A DNA stretch of 64,000 bases from Aquanectria penicillioides (lineage: Eukaryota > Ascomycota > Sordariomycetes > Hypocreales > Nectriaceae), in contig PYIU01000009.1 in NCBI GenBank assembly GCA_003415625.1, positions 2,232,001-2,296,000 of the forward strand. The letters are read 5' to 3'. Positions 36,472 to 47,872 of this stretch are shown piece by piece. The stretch's first letter is position 1. Every line of letters begins with the position of its first letter. A model generated the notes under the pieces. It was not told the DNA's origin and did not search any database. It worked only from the letters and a program-made list of their open reading frames with translations. A program made the translations under genes and the position numbers.

Positions 36472-37019
36472 TTTGGTCTTGGATCTGGGTTGGTTCCCAC
36501 TCCTGTGGTTTGGTTGGACTGGGACTGGGTCTGGCACTTGAACTGACACTGACGCTGCGTCGGCGCCGCCAACACAAACCAAATCAAGCCGTCCTGCTCT
36601 CCCGCTTCTCCTTCTCCCTCACCCTCTTTTTTCCTTCATAATTCCGCACTTTCATTCCTTCAGTCGTTTCGTTTTTTTATTTTATTTTTGGTGACCGTCG
36701 TGTGCGTGCGAGCCTCTGTCTCGGTCGCCGTAATTTACAGAGCCGTCTCGTTTTTTTTTAGTACCTGGTGTTGATCTCGGCTCCATCCCCCAAAACAACA
36801 CACACAGCTTGTCGTTGACCTCACAACAAACAGCCTGGAGCTTCCTCCAAGCTCGAATGCAGCCACACTGAGCACCACAACCCTGCTCTGACTGCCATTC
36901 AGCATGTTGCGCACCTAAAGGTAACTCTCGGCGCAACATTTAACCACTTGCACTGCTATTGCTTCCCCCACCATGGCCCAATGCATCATGCGCTGACCGA
37001 CACTCGTCCAGCCGGCATC

Positions 37020-40000
37020 ATGTCGTCTCCTAACCCGTCCACCGAAGAGGAGACCTCACCAGAGCCTGCCACCATAGAAACACCCGAAACCTCAGAAACA
37101 CCCGCGACTCCCGCGACTCCCACCAAGGGTTCCGACAACAAGCAGGCCGACAATGCCAAACCCCCCCCTAAGTCGGCTCCTGCGGCCGGTAGACCCCGTG
37201 CCCGAACCACCGCCAAGAAACTCGAGCCAACTCTCCTCCATGATTTCCTCAAAGGTCGCCCCTCTCCTGCCCGCGTGGCTGCCGATCGCCAGCGGAGGAT
37301 GAGTCTGGAGGCTGTCAAGGCTGAGTTGCGTCATGAGATGAAACAGAGTGCGGTCAAGCGTGTCCAACCGCCCGGTGGTGTCAAGGACCGTGTCAAGAAA
37401 TGGCAAAAGGCAAACGCTGCTGTCATCTCCGACGAACAAGTCGACGACGCGGCAACAGAGCCCACCGATGTGGCATTTAAGGGCGAAGACTTTCACAGCG
37501 TTACCGAAGAGGATCGAGTCCGTATTAAAATGAGGAAGAAGGTCAAACCAGTCAACAAGTCTCGAGAAGCCTTGGAGACAAAGCAGGAACCCCTCCAGAA
37601 GAGCCAGCCAAGCCCCCGCCAAAGAAACGAGTCGTGAGCGACGAGCATTGGCGAAAGAACCGCTCGAGGAGGGTTTCCAAGAACGTCAAGGCCTCAGCTC
37701 CAGCCCCAGCTCCCCTTCCCAAAGACTTTACCATTCGGAACTCTGCCAACCCGTCAGTCTCCAGCAAAGTCAAGGCATGGGCCCATAAAGTCGAAGTACC
37801 CGAAACTCCACCTCCAAGAAGTCATAGATACCCTAGGTCCGCGGGATCAAGGCCATGTACCGATACCGAAAGCGAACTCTTCAGCGACCCGGGAGAAACT
37901 TTGAGCGAGGTTACTCCGAGCAATGTTACCAACAGTCGAGTAACGGGCCATCGATCCGCCAAATCCACATCTGCATTGGACGATGATGGCATTCGTGTTA
38001 CTCCGATCCCAATTAGAAAACCAAAGTTGGACGATGACGGTATCAGAGTTCGACCTTGCAGTGAAGTCTCCTCGGACGCCGGAACCTCTCGTCCTGGTTC
38101 TGTTCGGACAGCCAGGCTAAGACTAAAGTCCACCCACAGCTCTCGACGCTCAAGCCCGCGGTCTGAACGAACAAGAACGACCGAGGAAACAGCCAAGGGG
38201 CCCAAGTCCTCAACCGCGGATGAGAAGTCGGATGTGACAAAGATCGAGATCACACAAGGGAAATCAGACGTCTCAAAAGCAACTACAAATAGTTCCAACA
38301 CGGTTGACAGCGTCGAAGACCCAGAGTCAGTCATGGACACTCCCACCAAGCGTCGGAATGTCTCTGGCAGCAAGAAAAAGCCGCGACCCAAGGCTCGCCG
38401 TGTCAACAGTCCAAAGCAGAAGGAAAATGAATCCTTCATTACCGAAGAGTCTACCAATCTGAGCTCTTCCCAACTCGATCAATCCGATCTATCGCCCAGT
38501 CTCCTGGCCAAGTCCATTGCAGACATTCCGGGCACAATCCCATTTGGAGACTCTGCCTTTAGTGAGCTAGATGTCCCCACCCGCGGAGGTCCTCCACGAA
38601 CCCGAGCGAAGCGACCCGTCAAGGTTGACAGGAATACGAGTTTCAAGGGCATGGGGGTATTTAAGAAGGTGATGGAGGAGGGGAAGAAAATGATTCACGA
38701 GATGAACGAACCCCCCGACACGCCGTGCCAAACAAGCCTCCAAGCATCGAGAAGTGGCTCAACAATACCGTAGAGGCGAATACTCCAGCAGATCCTTTTG
38801 TCGACACGCCCAAAAAGGAGCCTGCAACAAAGCAAGAGCCTGAACCTACAATCAAGGAAGAGATCTCCGAGCGGGAAACTAGCCCTGAAACCGTCTCTCC
38901 CCCTGGAAAGAAGCCTCGTCGAAGAGGGTCTCGGGGTAAAAAGAGGCGGTCCTCAGGCGGCAAGGTCGACAAGACAGACCCTGAACAATCCCCTGAGCCA
39001 GCAGTTCAAGAGGCAACACCGACTCCAGAGCCCCAGTCCGAGCCCAAACCAGAGCCAAAGCCGGAAACAAAGACTGCACCAAAGTCCGCACCAAAGTCCA
39101 CACCAAAGTCTACGCCAAAGTCCACACCAAAGTCTGCACCAAAGGCTGCATCGAAATCTGAGCCCGAAGTGCAACATACCCCAGAGTCGAAGCGAGAGTC
39201 AACCAAGCAAGATACCAAGTCCCCCATTCCGGCGGACTGAAGAGGAGCAAAGCAACCCGGACAATCTCCTCTCCGATCAAGCCAAGCGTCAAAAAGCAAT
39301 TCTTCGGAATGCTCAAAGAGGCTTTCCAAGGCGAATCTGGCAACCAATTACCAAAGGTTACACCTTACCAGAGCTTGGAAGAGCGCGTGTACGACAACGG
39401 GATGGAGTCAGAGCTTACATACGACTCTAGGTATGATGATTCCAGATATGACGACTCCCAGTACGACGACTCCAAGTATGACGACTCCAGGTACGACGAC
39501 GAGCGGACCTACACCTATGATGAAGTCACGGAGGATTGGGAGGAGTCGGATCTCCACAGGCGCCGGGACTCGAGAGGTTCCCGTTCTGTCTCCCCAGAAG
39601 AAGAGGCGGACCGAGCCCCGCCGCGCGATGATCAAGCCGAGCATCCGACCCTCAGAATGCCTGGGCCTAGGCTTAGACCTCCCACCAACGGCCACCACGA
39701 GCTCTCGACCATTATGTCCGAAGGCGATTCCAGCGCTGTGGAGTCTGATCTGACATCAGATCTGACACACTCGACGGTGACGCAATCCACGGTTCTCACG
39801 GGGGATAGTGAACATTCGAAATCGAGAAGCCCTGGTCTGAAACGACGCCTCACCCGCCATTCCGATCTCGTCTCCGTCCTATCATTGCCCAATGATAACA
39901 ATGTCCCCACCACCATGAAGAGTAGCAGATCGCGGCCAAGCCTACGAAGGAGCCGTGGCGGACCCAATGATGTTACTACCGAAGATCTGCTTAGAGAATT

Positions 40001-42988
40001 TTCCGATGATGAGAATCTCTATCTACGAGAGCTCAAGACCCTAGTCGACGGTGTCATCCCAGTCCTCCTTTCTGAAGTGATGCATGAGGACAACGCTTCT
40101 GAGCTTTTTGGTAGCAGCAACCGAGCTAGTAGGGTTAGCAGCTTGTCAAAGTCCGTTGTCAATATGGGAGTCGCCCTGGAGAAGCTCAGAATTACTCACC
40201 GAAAAGCCCCCAAAAACGACTTGCGTCGCTTGGCAAGCTGGGGTCACGGTGTGGTACCCATTTACCACAAGTACTTGGATGCCTGGAGGCTGGGTTTCCA
40301 AGACTTGGTTGTCAACCTGGCACCAGCTGGAGGAGCGCTTGAAGACGAAGATTCTCTTTTGGATGCCATGCCGCGAAATGAGAGCGGTGACATTGTCGAT
40401 GCCCAGGGTGAGAGAGTTGACGTGGCTCATCTTTTGAAGAGACCACTCCTGCGAGTCAAACAGATGACCAAGTTTATCAAGTGTATTGACTCGATGATTG
40501 GAACCAATGACACATACTATCTGTTGAGAGATTTCGAAGACTTGCAGGAGAAGGCTCGCCGTCGACACCGAGAAGAGAGTGCTCGTTTAGTGGATGAGGA
40601 CGCAATAAATACCGATACCACAAGATCGCGCGACCTCCGCACATTTGTTCCAATGGACTATGTCTACATTGAGACAACTCGCCAGGTCGCTGCCAAGGAC
40701 TTTTTCTCTCTTGACCTGGTTCATTCAAATGGGCAGCGACTTGAGTGCCAGGTTGAGCTGGTCCACAGAGATAATGAGCGCCACCCTGAAGACAAGGGTG
40801 ACCTCCTGATTCGAGAAACCGGTGATGGCCGCCGTACATATCTCCTCTTCCCTCCAATCCCCATGGAAATCATCTCCGCCCGAACAGGAGAAGGCAACTT
40901 TGACATGGTCATTATGATCCGAGGCTCCCACGACGATCGACCGTGGTTTGAGCTCATCACTTTGACCGCCGACAATGAGGATCAGATTTTGGACTGGCTC
41001 GATATCTTCCCGTGGCTCCCGTTCCACCGCGTGAGCCAGAGCCGAGTGTTTGCGGAGAAGACGAAGCATCATGGAAGAACGACGTCCCAGTGGGCGTCCG
41101 CGGTAGTAGCAGGCGATCCCCTCGTAGCTCCCGATCTCCCCGCTCCTCTTCGTCTCCCCAGCCACCAGAATCTCCTACGAGCCCTCTCACGCCAGCGAAA
41201 TCGCCCTTGCCCTCCCGGTACCGGCCTCGCTCCTCAACCCCATCAACACCAACGAGAGCCTATCAAGACCACGCCGACTTGGAGAGGACACCCAGGCAAG
41301 ATGGCTATGAAAGAGGTGAAAGGGGAACGCCCCTCAGGGAGGACATGAGACCCGATCCCGCCATGTTTCAATCGAGCCCCAGCAGCCCAACTTATCGAGA
41401 TGACGGGGCACCGCCTCCGCCGGCCCATCGCACCCTGAGCCCCAGCCCTCAGTCGTCGCCCAAGTCTCAGTCCCTCAGTCCTCCGGTTGACCTCCAGAGC
41501 TCGAGCCGCCTCAAGCGTCGAAACTCTTCCCCACTCAAGCATGAGTACCTGCCTTCCGAGGGAGGCTCCTCTGTGACCGGAACTATTACAGAAGGCACAG
41601 AAACATCTGAAGAATACACAGAGTCCGGATCTGAGGCCGAGTCCTCGGATGACGAGATCGAGAGCGTGGATCTCCCCGAGACTGAACTTGGAGTAAGCAT
41701 CAAGGAGGACCTTCCCCGCCCGCGTCCTCTCATCGAGTCAGTTGTTTCCGACTCAACTTGCAGCCTCACTCCATCCAACTCTGCCTCCCAAGCCGGCCTT
41801 CACGGTCCTAAAATCGCCCCCGAGGAGAATGCTTCGAGATATGTGGCCTCTATTTCCAAGTGGTCGGAGAAGGGCATGTGGAAAGACGTTTCCGCTGCAA
41901 ACTGCTCGATCATTGTTTTGCCCGGCTTGATCCAGGCCTTCGCCATGACCGCCGAGGGCTCCTCCGACTCGAACGAAAAGCCAGTTTTGTCGTTGGATCT
42001 CACACCTCTAGTTTTGATTCGCCAGAGCACAGCTGTGGACCTTGAGATTCGCTCATCTGTGAGATCGGATTGTCTTCTCGCCAAATCACACAACGGAGGA
42101 AATTTCCGTTTCCGATGTCACGCTAACACTGACTGCTACAACCTTTACATGTCGGTTCATCATGCTCGCCTGAACAACCAGAAATTCATCGAACTCGAGA
42201 ATGAGTCGCGATTCAAGAGTTTCGGTGAGCGACAAGCCCCTGCTGACAACGACGACACAAGCAGCCATCGACGAAGCTGGTTCGGGCGCAAAAACAGCTA
42301 CAGAAGCTCAGTGCGTGCCCCCACTCAGTCTCAGGACGGTGCCAGCACAACACCATCCTCCAGCCTCTCTGCGACTAGCTTCCTGAAACGGCTCACTGGA
42401 GGAGCTAACCTGCCATTCAATCTTGCTCGCTCCTCCGTAGACAGACAAAGCCGGGCCAGCGGCTACGGAAACAGCCTCTACACTCCCGGGTCTTCATCAA
42501 ACGGTATGAGCACTCCACGCTCTCCATCAGTCAGTGTCGAGAACAGCGGCCGCGGTGGCTCTACAGGCCTCGGAACAGAAAACATCCGCATCAGACTCCA
42601 TCTCCTCGTCTCGGCCACTAAATGGGAAGACTTTGGCAACTGCAGCCTCCAAATTCGACGACCACCTCCAGGATGGCGACAGGCCCTCCGTGCGGACCAC
42701 GGACTGGAGAAACGAGTCACCGTTACCACCATCCCACGCAAGGACTCGGAAAAGGCCAAGATCCTGCTAGATGCCGTTCTGGGCAGCGGATGCTTTACCC
42801 CCATGGGTAGCCGAGGAATCGTGTGTGGCATCTGGGAGGAAATGAAGGGCGACAATGGCGTCGTTGGTGCCATTCCCGCCACAGGCCCTTCAAACGGTAA
42901 CATCAAAAAATGGTGCTTCCAGTGTGCAAGCGTCGCAGAGGCCGGTTGGGTGCTGCGTCTGGTTCACCAAGAGGTTTTCACGGCGTAA
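37020..42988 (+). CDS. very large DH-PH (RhoGEF-like) scaffold protein, four apparent 1-base frameshifts
   Basis: I read this as one intronless gene whose frame breaks at four C runs: 37590-37593, 38711-38716, 39221-39225 and 41009-41011. Adding one base at each yields 1,990 residues with continuous sense. Residues about 1-980 are disordered Ser/Pro/Lys-rich sequence with PKSTPKS and YDDSR repeats. Residues about 990-1190 look like a Dbl-homology domain (SDDENLYLRELKTLVDGVIP, RPLLRVKQMTKFIKCID), the catalytic exchange module for Rho GTPases. About 1205-1330 resembles a PH domain (FFSLDLVHSNGQRLECQVEL ... PWFELITLTADNEDQILDW). Two more PH-like stretches lie near 1600-1730 and 1847-1988. A role in polarity, septation or cell-wall signalling is known for fungal DH-PH proteins but is only inferred here. 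The breaks could be assembly errors or real; no internal stop occurs outside them. Confidence 0.7.
39432..39500 (+). repeat. 15-bp coding tandem repeat (YDDSx)
   Basis: Four to five 15-bp units encode YDDSR, YDDSQ, YDDSK and YDDSR before a final YDDE. Third-position changes between units show the array is not brand new. Confidence 0.85.
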
Positions 42989-43883
42989 GCTGCGGACTAC
43001 TACTATTGCTCCTCGTCGGAGCGTGCATTTTACATTTCTTTCCCTTGTATTCCTTGCTGGGCCGTGCATAAGATTAGGCTCTAGTGCTTTTGGTCCTTCA
43101 TTTCTTCCTTTCGTCTTTTGCGAATTCTTGATATCCCCTGGTGTGCATTGCGCACCAGCTGTTTGTTCTCTTTCAGTTTATCCTCAGCTGTCTCCAAAAC
43201 GATATAGCTACGAGCCATGCTTTGCATTTTCATCTTTCGTCTATGTGTATAGGGATATCCGGGCATCTAGACAAGGAAGGCGTCTGGGTGGTAAGGGGCG
43301 ATTGACGGTAACGTCTCTGAGAGAATATGGCATTGGGATTTGCCTCTCCTTGGATGGGAAGTGGCGATGGTGGTTTTGTTTTCCTTGATGCAGGAGAAGA
43401 TTGAGAGACACCCGAGTGGTACATATATATTGACATAGGGGATGAAATATATACACTGTAGTACAACATATGGTTGAGATGCATTGGCTCCCTAATGCCC
43501 TGGTGAAGTGTGGTCAAGCTAAAGAAGTGCCGGTGTAAATGCCGAGGAAGCTTGGGATAGCAAATCATTCTGTAAGGGAGAGAGAAATAAACCATTCAAG
43601 GTTGGAAACTATTCATAAAAAGATGTGCAAATATTGTCTACCACCTTGCATCATCCTCTAATCGATTCTTAGGCTATTTTCAATTTATCCACTTTGGAAT
43701 TCTATGAGCGAAACAACACTGCTTTGACGTGTGACTATTGTCGGCATGCGAAGCATCGAATGTCGTCGACTTGCCTGTAATCAGTCAAGAGGCAGCCAAG
43801 GTGGGGAAACTGCGCCACAAGCTGGCGAGGCTGTGGAGTAGGATCTCCAACAATCCAAATCAAGCTAGGTTTCCGAGCACTTG

Positions 43884-43954
43884 AATGCCGTCACAGGGAT
43901 CGAACCGAGACGATTCTAGATACACATTTCGATCATCAACTCTTCAGCTAAGCC
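43884..43954 (-). pseudogene. tRNA-like remnant
   Basis: On the minus strand the stretch contains GGCTTAGCTGAAGAGTTGA, resembling an A box, and 40 nt later GGTTCGATCCC, a perfect B-box core. The acceptor arms do not pair and the T stem has mismatches, so a working tRNA is unlikely. A decayed tRNA or a chance internal-promoter match are both possible. Confidence 0.25.
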
Positions 43955-44233
43955 GAAAGAAAGCGGTGTGGAGGTCAATTGAAGGATTCAGATGAGTTGC
44001 CCGGCGGTGGACAAATGCTGCAATGCACAACAGTGGGCTGACACAACCGTGGCCGAACCACGTCAATGAGCTCAACCGCGTTGCTGGGAAACCAAAGCTG
44101 CTCGTTATCATGCCGCCTTATTTGTCGAGACATGGACGATAGGATGCATGGCTCCACCTAGCTCTGTTTTGCCATTTCATGGTCTATCTGAATCTACCAA
44201 TCCGAGACGGGGATTAATAACCCCCTCGATGGC

Positions 44234-44250
44234 TAGTCCGAAATCGGGAT
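44234..44250. promoter_or_regulatory. CCG-N4-CGG element, distal copy
   Basis: TAGTCCGAAATCGGGAT contains CCG-AAAT-CGG at 44238-44247, the inverted CCG spacing bound by Zn2Cys6 dimers. It lies about 690 bp upstream of the LYS9 start. A TGACTC core (Gcn4/Cpc1-like) follows at 44254-44259. Function is inferred only. Confidence 0.4.
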
Positions 44251-44757
44251 GGATGACTCCAAATTTTGTTGGTGCTTGGTGTCATTCAATTTTTGGGACT
44301 GCAATGTAACGCCAAGGAATTGATGTAACTGGTGTGGTTGATATATCAGTTGATAGTTCTGGTGATGTGTATTTCCCCTCCTGTGTGACGGTGATTACTG
44401 ATAACAATTCTGCCTTTTGGTTTTCATGAAGCAACTGCCGATCTCGTAACCCACCCCCGCAGCCTACCCGAGACTCTCAGCCTTACAGTCCATCCAACAT
44501 GATGAGCTGTATCCGTACATAGCCGCATGATGAAAGTATTTCCCTTTTTAAATATAATCTCTGAGAGAAATTAATATTTAATAAACAACAGCAATTTGCA
44601 CAAGGAGTTTGAAAAATATGTGCCAATTTTAAAAAGTGCAGTTTTCACCAGACCCTATTACAGACTGCAGTGTACTATGGTGCATGATTCCACATGGAAC
44701 CCATTCTTAGCTTCGATGCTCTGATCAGCCTCTGAAAACACCCCTTTCTAGTGCGGG

Positions 44758-44774
44758 TAGTCCGAAATCGGGAT
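44758..44774. promoter_or_regulatory. CCG-N4-CGG element, proximal copy
   Basis: An exact second copy of the same 17 bp, with CCG-AAAT-CGG at 44762-44771, about 165 bp upstream of the LYS9 start. Both copies are also near a GGGATT...ACCCCCTCGAT or GGGATTTGTGACCCCTCGAT sequence, so the repeated block may be longer and partly rearranged. Confidence 0.45.
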
Positions 44775-44936
44775 TTGTGACCCCTCGATTAGTGGGGGGT
44801 TCGGCAACTCACAGCGCAGCGCGGGGCAAACCACTGACACCAATTTTTCGGTGAGTTGAGTTTGGCCTGGAAATCCTCGTCCTTCACAAGCTCTCCTCTA
44901 ACCCTCCGAGCAAATCATCCCTTACAGACAGCAACA

Positions 44937-46840
44937 ATGCCACAATCCGCTCTTCTTCTCGGCTCCGGCTTCGTCGCCGCCCCCACCGTCGAGTTCCTCT
45001 CCAAGGAGGGCGTCAACGTCACCGTCGCCTGCCGTACCCTCGCCTCTGCTAAGGAGCTCGCCGGCAACTTTGCCAATGCCACCGCCGTTAGCCTCGACGT
45101 CAATGATACCGCCGCTCTCGAGGCGGCCGTTGCCCAGCACGACGTCACCATCTCCTTGATCCCCTACACCTTCCACGCTACCGTCATCAAGGCTGCCATC
45201 AAGGCCAAGAAGCATGTCGTCACCACCTCCTACGTGTCCCCTGCCATGCAGGAGCTCGACGCCGAGGCCAAGGCCGCCGGCATCACTGTTATGAACGAGA
45301 TTGGCGTAAGTTGAAATGGGATGGTATTTGAAGCTTCAATTGCTGACAACTCCAGCTTGACCCCGGGTATGCCTTCAAATCGTTGAACCCTATCATCAGC
45401 TCCCATTGACTTAATCTTCCCCAGTATCGACCACCTTTACGCCGTTGACTGCATCGACCGAGTCCACAAGGAGGGCGGTTCTATCCTCTCCTTCAAGAGC
45501 TTCTGCGGTGGCTTGCCCGCTCCTGAGAGTATGGCCATCATGATCATGAGTTGAGAATATTGAAGCTAATCGTCATGTTAGACTCCGACAACCCCCTCGG
45601 TAAATACGAACCACGCCATATTTTTTTGCGGCTACTAACCATAAGCAGGATACAAGTTCAGCTGGAGCAGCCGTGGAGTTCTGTTGGCCCTGAAGAACAA
45701 TGCCAAGTACATTGAGAACGGCGCGGTTGTGGATGTCAGTGGTCTTGAGCTGATGGGTACCGCCAAGCCTTACCACACCGGCTTCTTGGGCTTCAACTTT
45801 GTCGCCTACGGAAACCGAGACAGTACAGGTTATCTTGAGCGGTACGAATGCAGACCCGTTCTTCTAACATTTAGTAGCTAATTCTTTTTCTTCTCCTGCT
45901 TAGTTACAACATCCCCGAGGCCAAGACCGTGGTCCGTGGTACCCTTCGTTACGCCGGCTTCCCCGAATTCGTCAAGGTTCTCGTCGACATCGGTTTCCTC
46001 CGCATCGAGGAGCAGGACTTCCTGAAGGAGGCCATCCCCTGGAAGGAGGCCACCAAGCAGATCATCGGCGCTAGCTCATCGAGCGAGGAGGATCTCATTG
46101 CCGCCGTTTCTGCCCAGACTGCATTCAAGAGCGAGGATGAGAAGACCCAGCTGGTGTCTGGTCTTAAGTGGCGTAAGTGGCTTTGAACGTGGTGATTGTC
46201 TTTTGGACAGTTTCTAACATTGCAACATAGTCGGCATCTTCTCGGACGCCATCATTACCCCCAAGGGCAACCCGTTGGACACTCTCTGCGCTACTCTTGA
46301 GCAAAAGATGGCTTACGAGGAGGGTGAGCGCGACTTGGTGGTACGTATCATTTTATATCCACGTTTCTTATAAATGGATTATTCTAACACTCCACGCAAG
46401 TTCCTCCAACACCACTTCATCGTCCAGAACAAGGACGGCAGCAAGGACACCATCACTTCTACCCTCTGCGAATACGGTGCTCCCATCGGATCCGGCGGTT
46501 ACTCAGCAATGGCCAAGCTTGTCGGTGTGCCTTGCGGTGTAGGCAAGTCCCCCCATATGCGTCGCTGGTTGAGCCTCAATGGCTCTTCAGATGGCGTAGC
46601 CTCAGTCCCAGACCTGCATTTATTAATAGGAATACTAACATCATGTTCTAAATAGCTGTCAAGCAAGTCCTTAACGGCACCATTACAGACAAGGGTATCC
46701 TCGCCCCCGTCTACCCCGGCATCATTGGACCCTTGATGAAGGAGCTCAAGGACAACCACGGGTTAGTATTCCAGCAAGATTTCTAGACGTAATTACTGAC
46801 CAAGTATAGAATCGAGTGCATCGAGAAGATCCTCAAATAG
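44937..46840 (+). CDS. LYS9: saccharopine dehydrogenase (NADP+, L-glutamate-forming), saccharopine reductase
   Basis: Cytosolic enzyme of the alpha-aminoadipate lysine pathway that joins aminoadipate semialdehyde and glutamate to saccharopine using NADPH. The ten exons are 44937-45305, 45356-45366, 45425-45528, 45582-45599, 45649-45841, 45904-46172, 46231-46340, 46401-46542, 46656-46761 and 46810-46840, and together they encode 450 residues, the family's usual length. The N-terminus MPQSALLLGSGFVAAP is the Rossmann dinucleotide-binding loop. The sequences IPYTFHATVIKAAI, HVVTTSYVSPAM, LDPGIDHLYAVDCID, SFCGGLPAPE and YNIPEAKTVVRGTLRY GFPEF are classic saccharopine dehydrogenase signatures, and the end is GILAPVYPGIIGPL then IECIEKILK. 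Exons 2 and 4 are only 11 and 18 nt. The intron after exon 8 uses a GC donor (GCAAGT). The frame closes exactly with no indel. The start was chosen at MPQSALL because it opens the Rossmann fold; an upstream in-frame Met lies in the leader. Confidence 0.96.
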
Positions 46841-47872
46841 ACAAGTAAAATAGCGGCTAAATAGCATTGTAGTAATCTATCGATACAACAATTAAGCAGT
46901 GTTTGTTACACTGTACCAATCACCCTGTCAACTTCCACATGCACAAACGAATGAATGACACAGAATAAGTCGATTACAGGCTCGATTATGTGTTTTTGTG
47001 TTAGTAGCTAGTGGGTGTAGGTGGGCTGTGGATTGCTCCACTCTTGAGCATTGCCTGTTGTTACAATCAACTAGGTCTGAATTAATAGTAGATTGACAAG
47101 TGCCTTTATAATTAATGTCATTTACCAACTGCAAGGCAGCCCCAAATTTGACTTCTATCTCCCCGCCTCATCTTTACTTCAAGAACCCTACAGTACAAAA
47201 CCTCGAGCTCGAATCGCCCAGGGAGCTATTTGACGATTCTTGGAATCTTCAACTCGTGTCATTCCTAGCTATAGGGTAGCGCTGCTTAGAATACAGCCAC
47301 AGGGCGGAGCCTAAAGCAGACGTGTGAGCGGCGAGGACTCGGTGGTGTTCGGTTCGCCAAGTCAAATTTAAGCCTTGTAACATGAATATATGACCAGAAA
47401 CCCCTGATTCCACCTCGGCCACATGAACCCTCACCCGCTGGAGGCCCTCAACGAGGTCACGCGCAAACGCCGAGAGAGGGTGACAAAATAATCCAAGATT
47501 ATTCCCCAATTGAGTCGCCAAATGCGGCTAAACTATTTTGTCGCTTAAATCTGCACCGCCACCTTTTGAGGCGCAGAGTGCCCCTGTCATAGCCTTGTCC
47601 AACCACGTCATACGGCTAGCTGCGGAGGCTCTATTGTTGGCTTCAACGAGGGGCAATAAATAAATGTCTGAGCCTTCTCGGTCTTCTTGGAGGCCTAATG
47701 CTCAAATTCGCAGCTCGCAACTCACACTGAGCAAGACCAATTCGACAAGGCAATTTTTGAAGAAAGAGAAAGTTCTCTTCTCGTCACACAACTTTCGACT
47801 CACATTTATACGTTGACAATCGACACGGACCGACACAGCAAGACGAAAGCCTCGCAGGCAGCAACAGACGCC
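46841..47872. other. intergenic between LYS9 and gasdermin-like gene
   Basis: The left part is the LYS9 3' flank. The right part is the promoter and leader of the next plus-strand gene. No RNA gene or repeat was recognised. Confidence 0.55.

Larger units (their letters stand above)
33818..37019. other. intergenic; right half is probable promoter/leader of the DH-PH gene
   Basis: Nothing coding is supported between 33,818 and about 35,700. From 36,230 to 37,019 the DNA has CAG and GGTCTTG repeats and long CT-rich tracts (TCTCCCGCTTCTCC near 36,597, T-runs near 36,670 and 36,751), typical of a fungal promoter and 5' leader for the plus-strand gene that follows. Translations through the CAG tract give homopolymers in every frame and are not taken as genes. 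Confidence 0.5.
42989..44936. other. intergenic between DH-PH gene and LYS9
   Basis: The left part is the 3' flank of the DH-PH gene. The middle (43,600-44,700) is AT-richer and holds a tRNA-like remnant. The right part is the LYS9 promoter with two copies of a 17-bp palindromic element. Frames here are short and unsupported. Confidence 0.55.

Noticed and set aside
36029..36641. Frames reading through the CAG tract as polyAla, polySer or polyGln
   Set aside because: All three frames are open because of the repeat, so openness is not evidence of coding; the region looks like promoter/leader.
38798..39430. 210-codon alternate frame inside the DH-PH gene (Gln/Ser/His-rich)
   Set aside because: It is the shifted translation of the Lys/Pro/Ser repeat region, not an independent gene.
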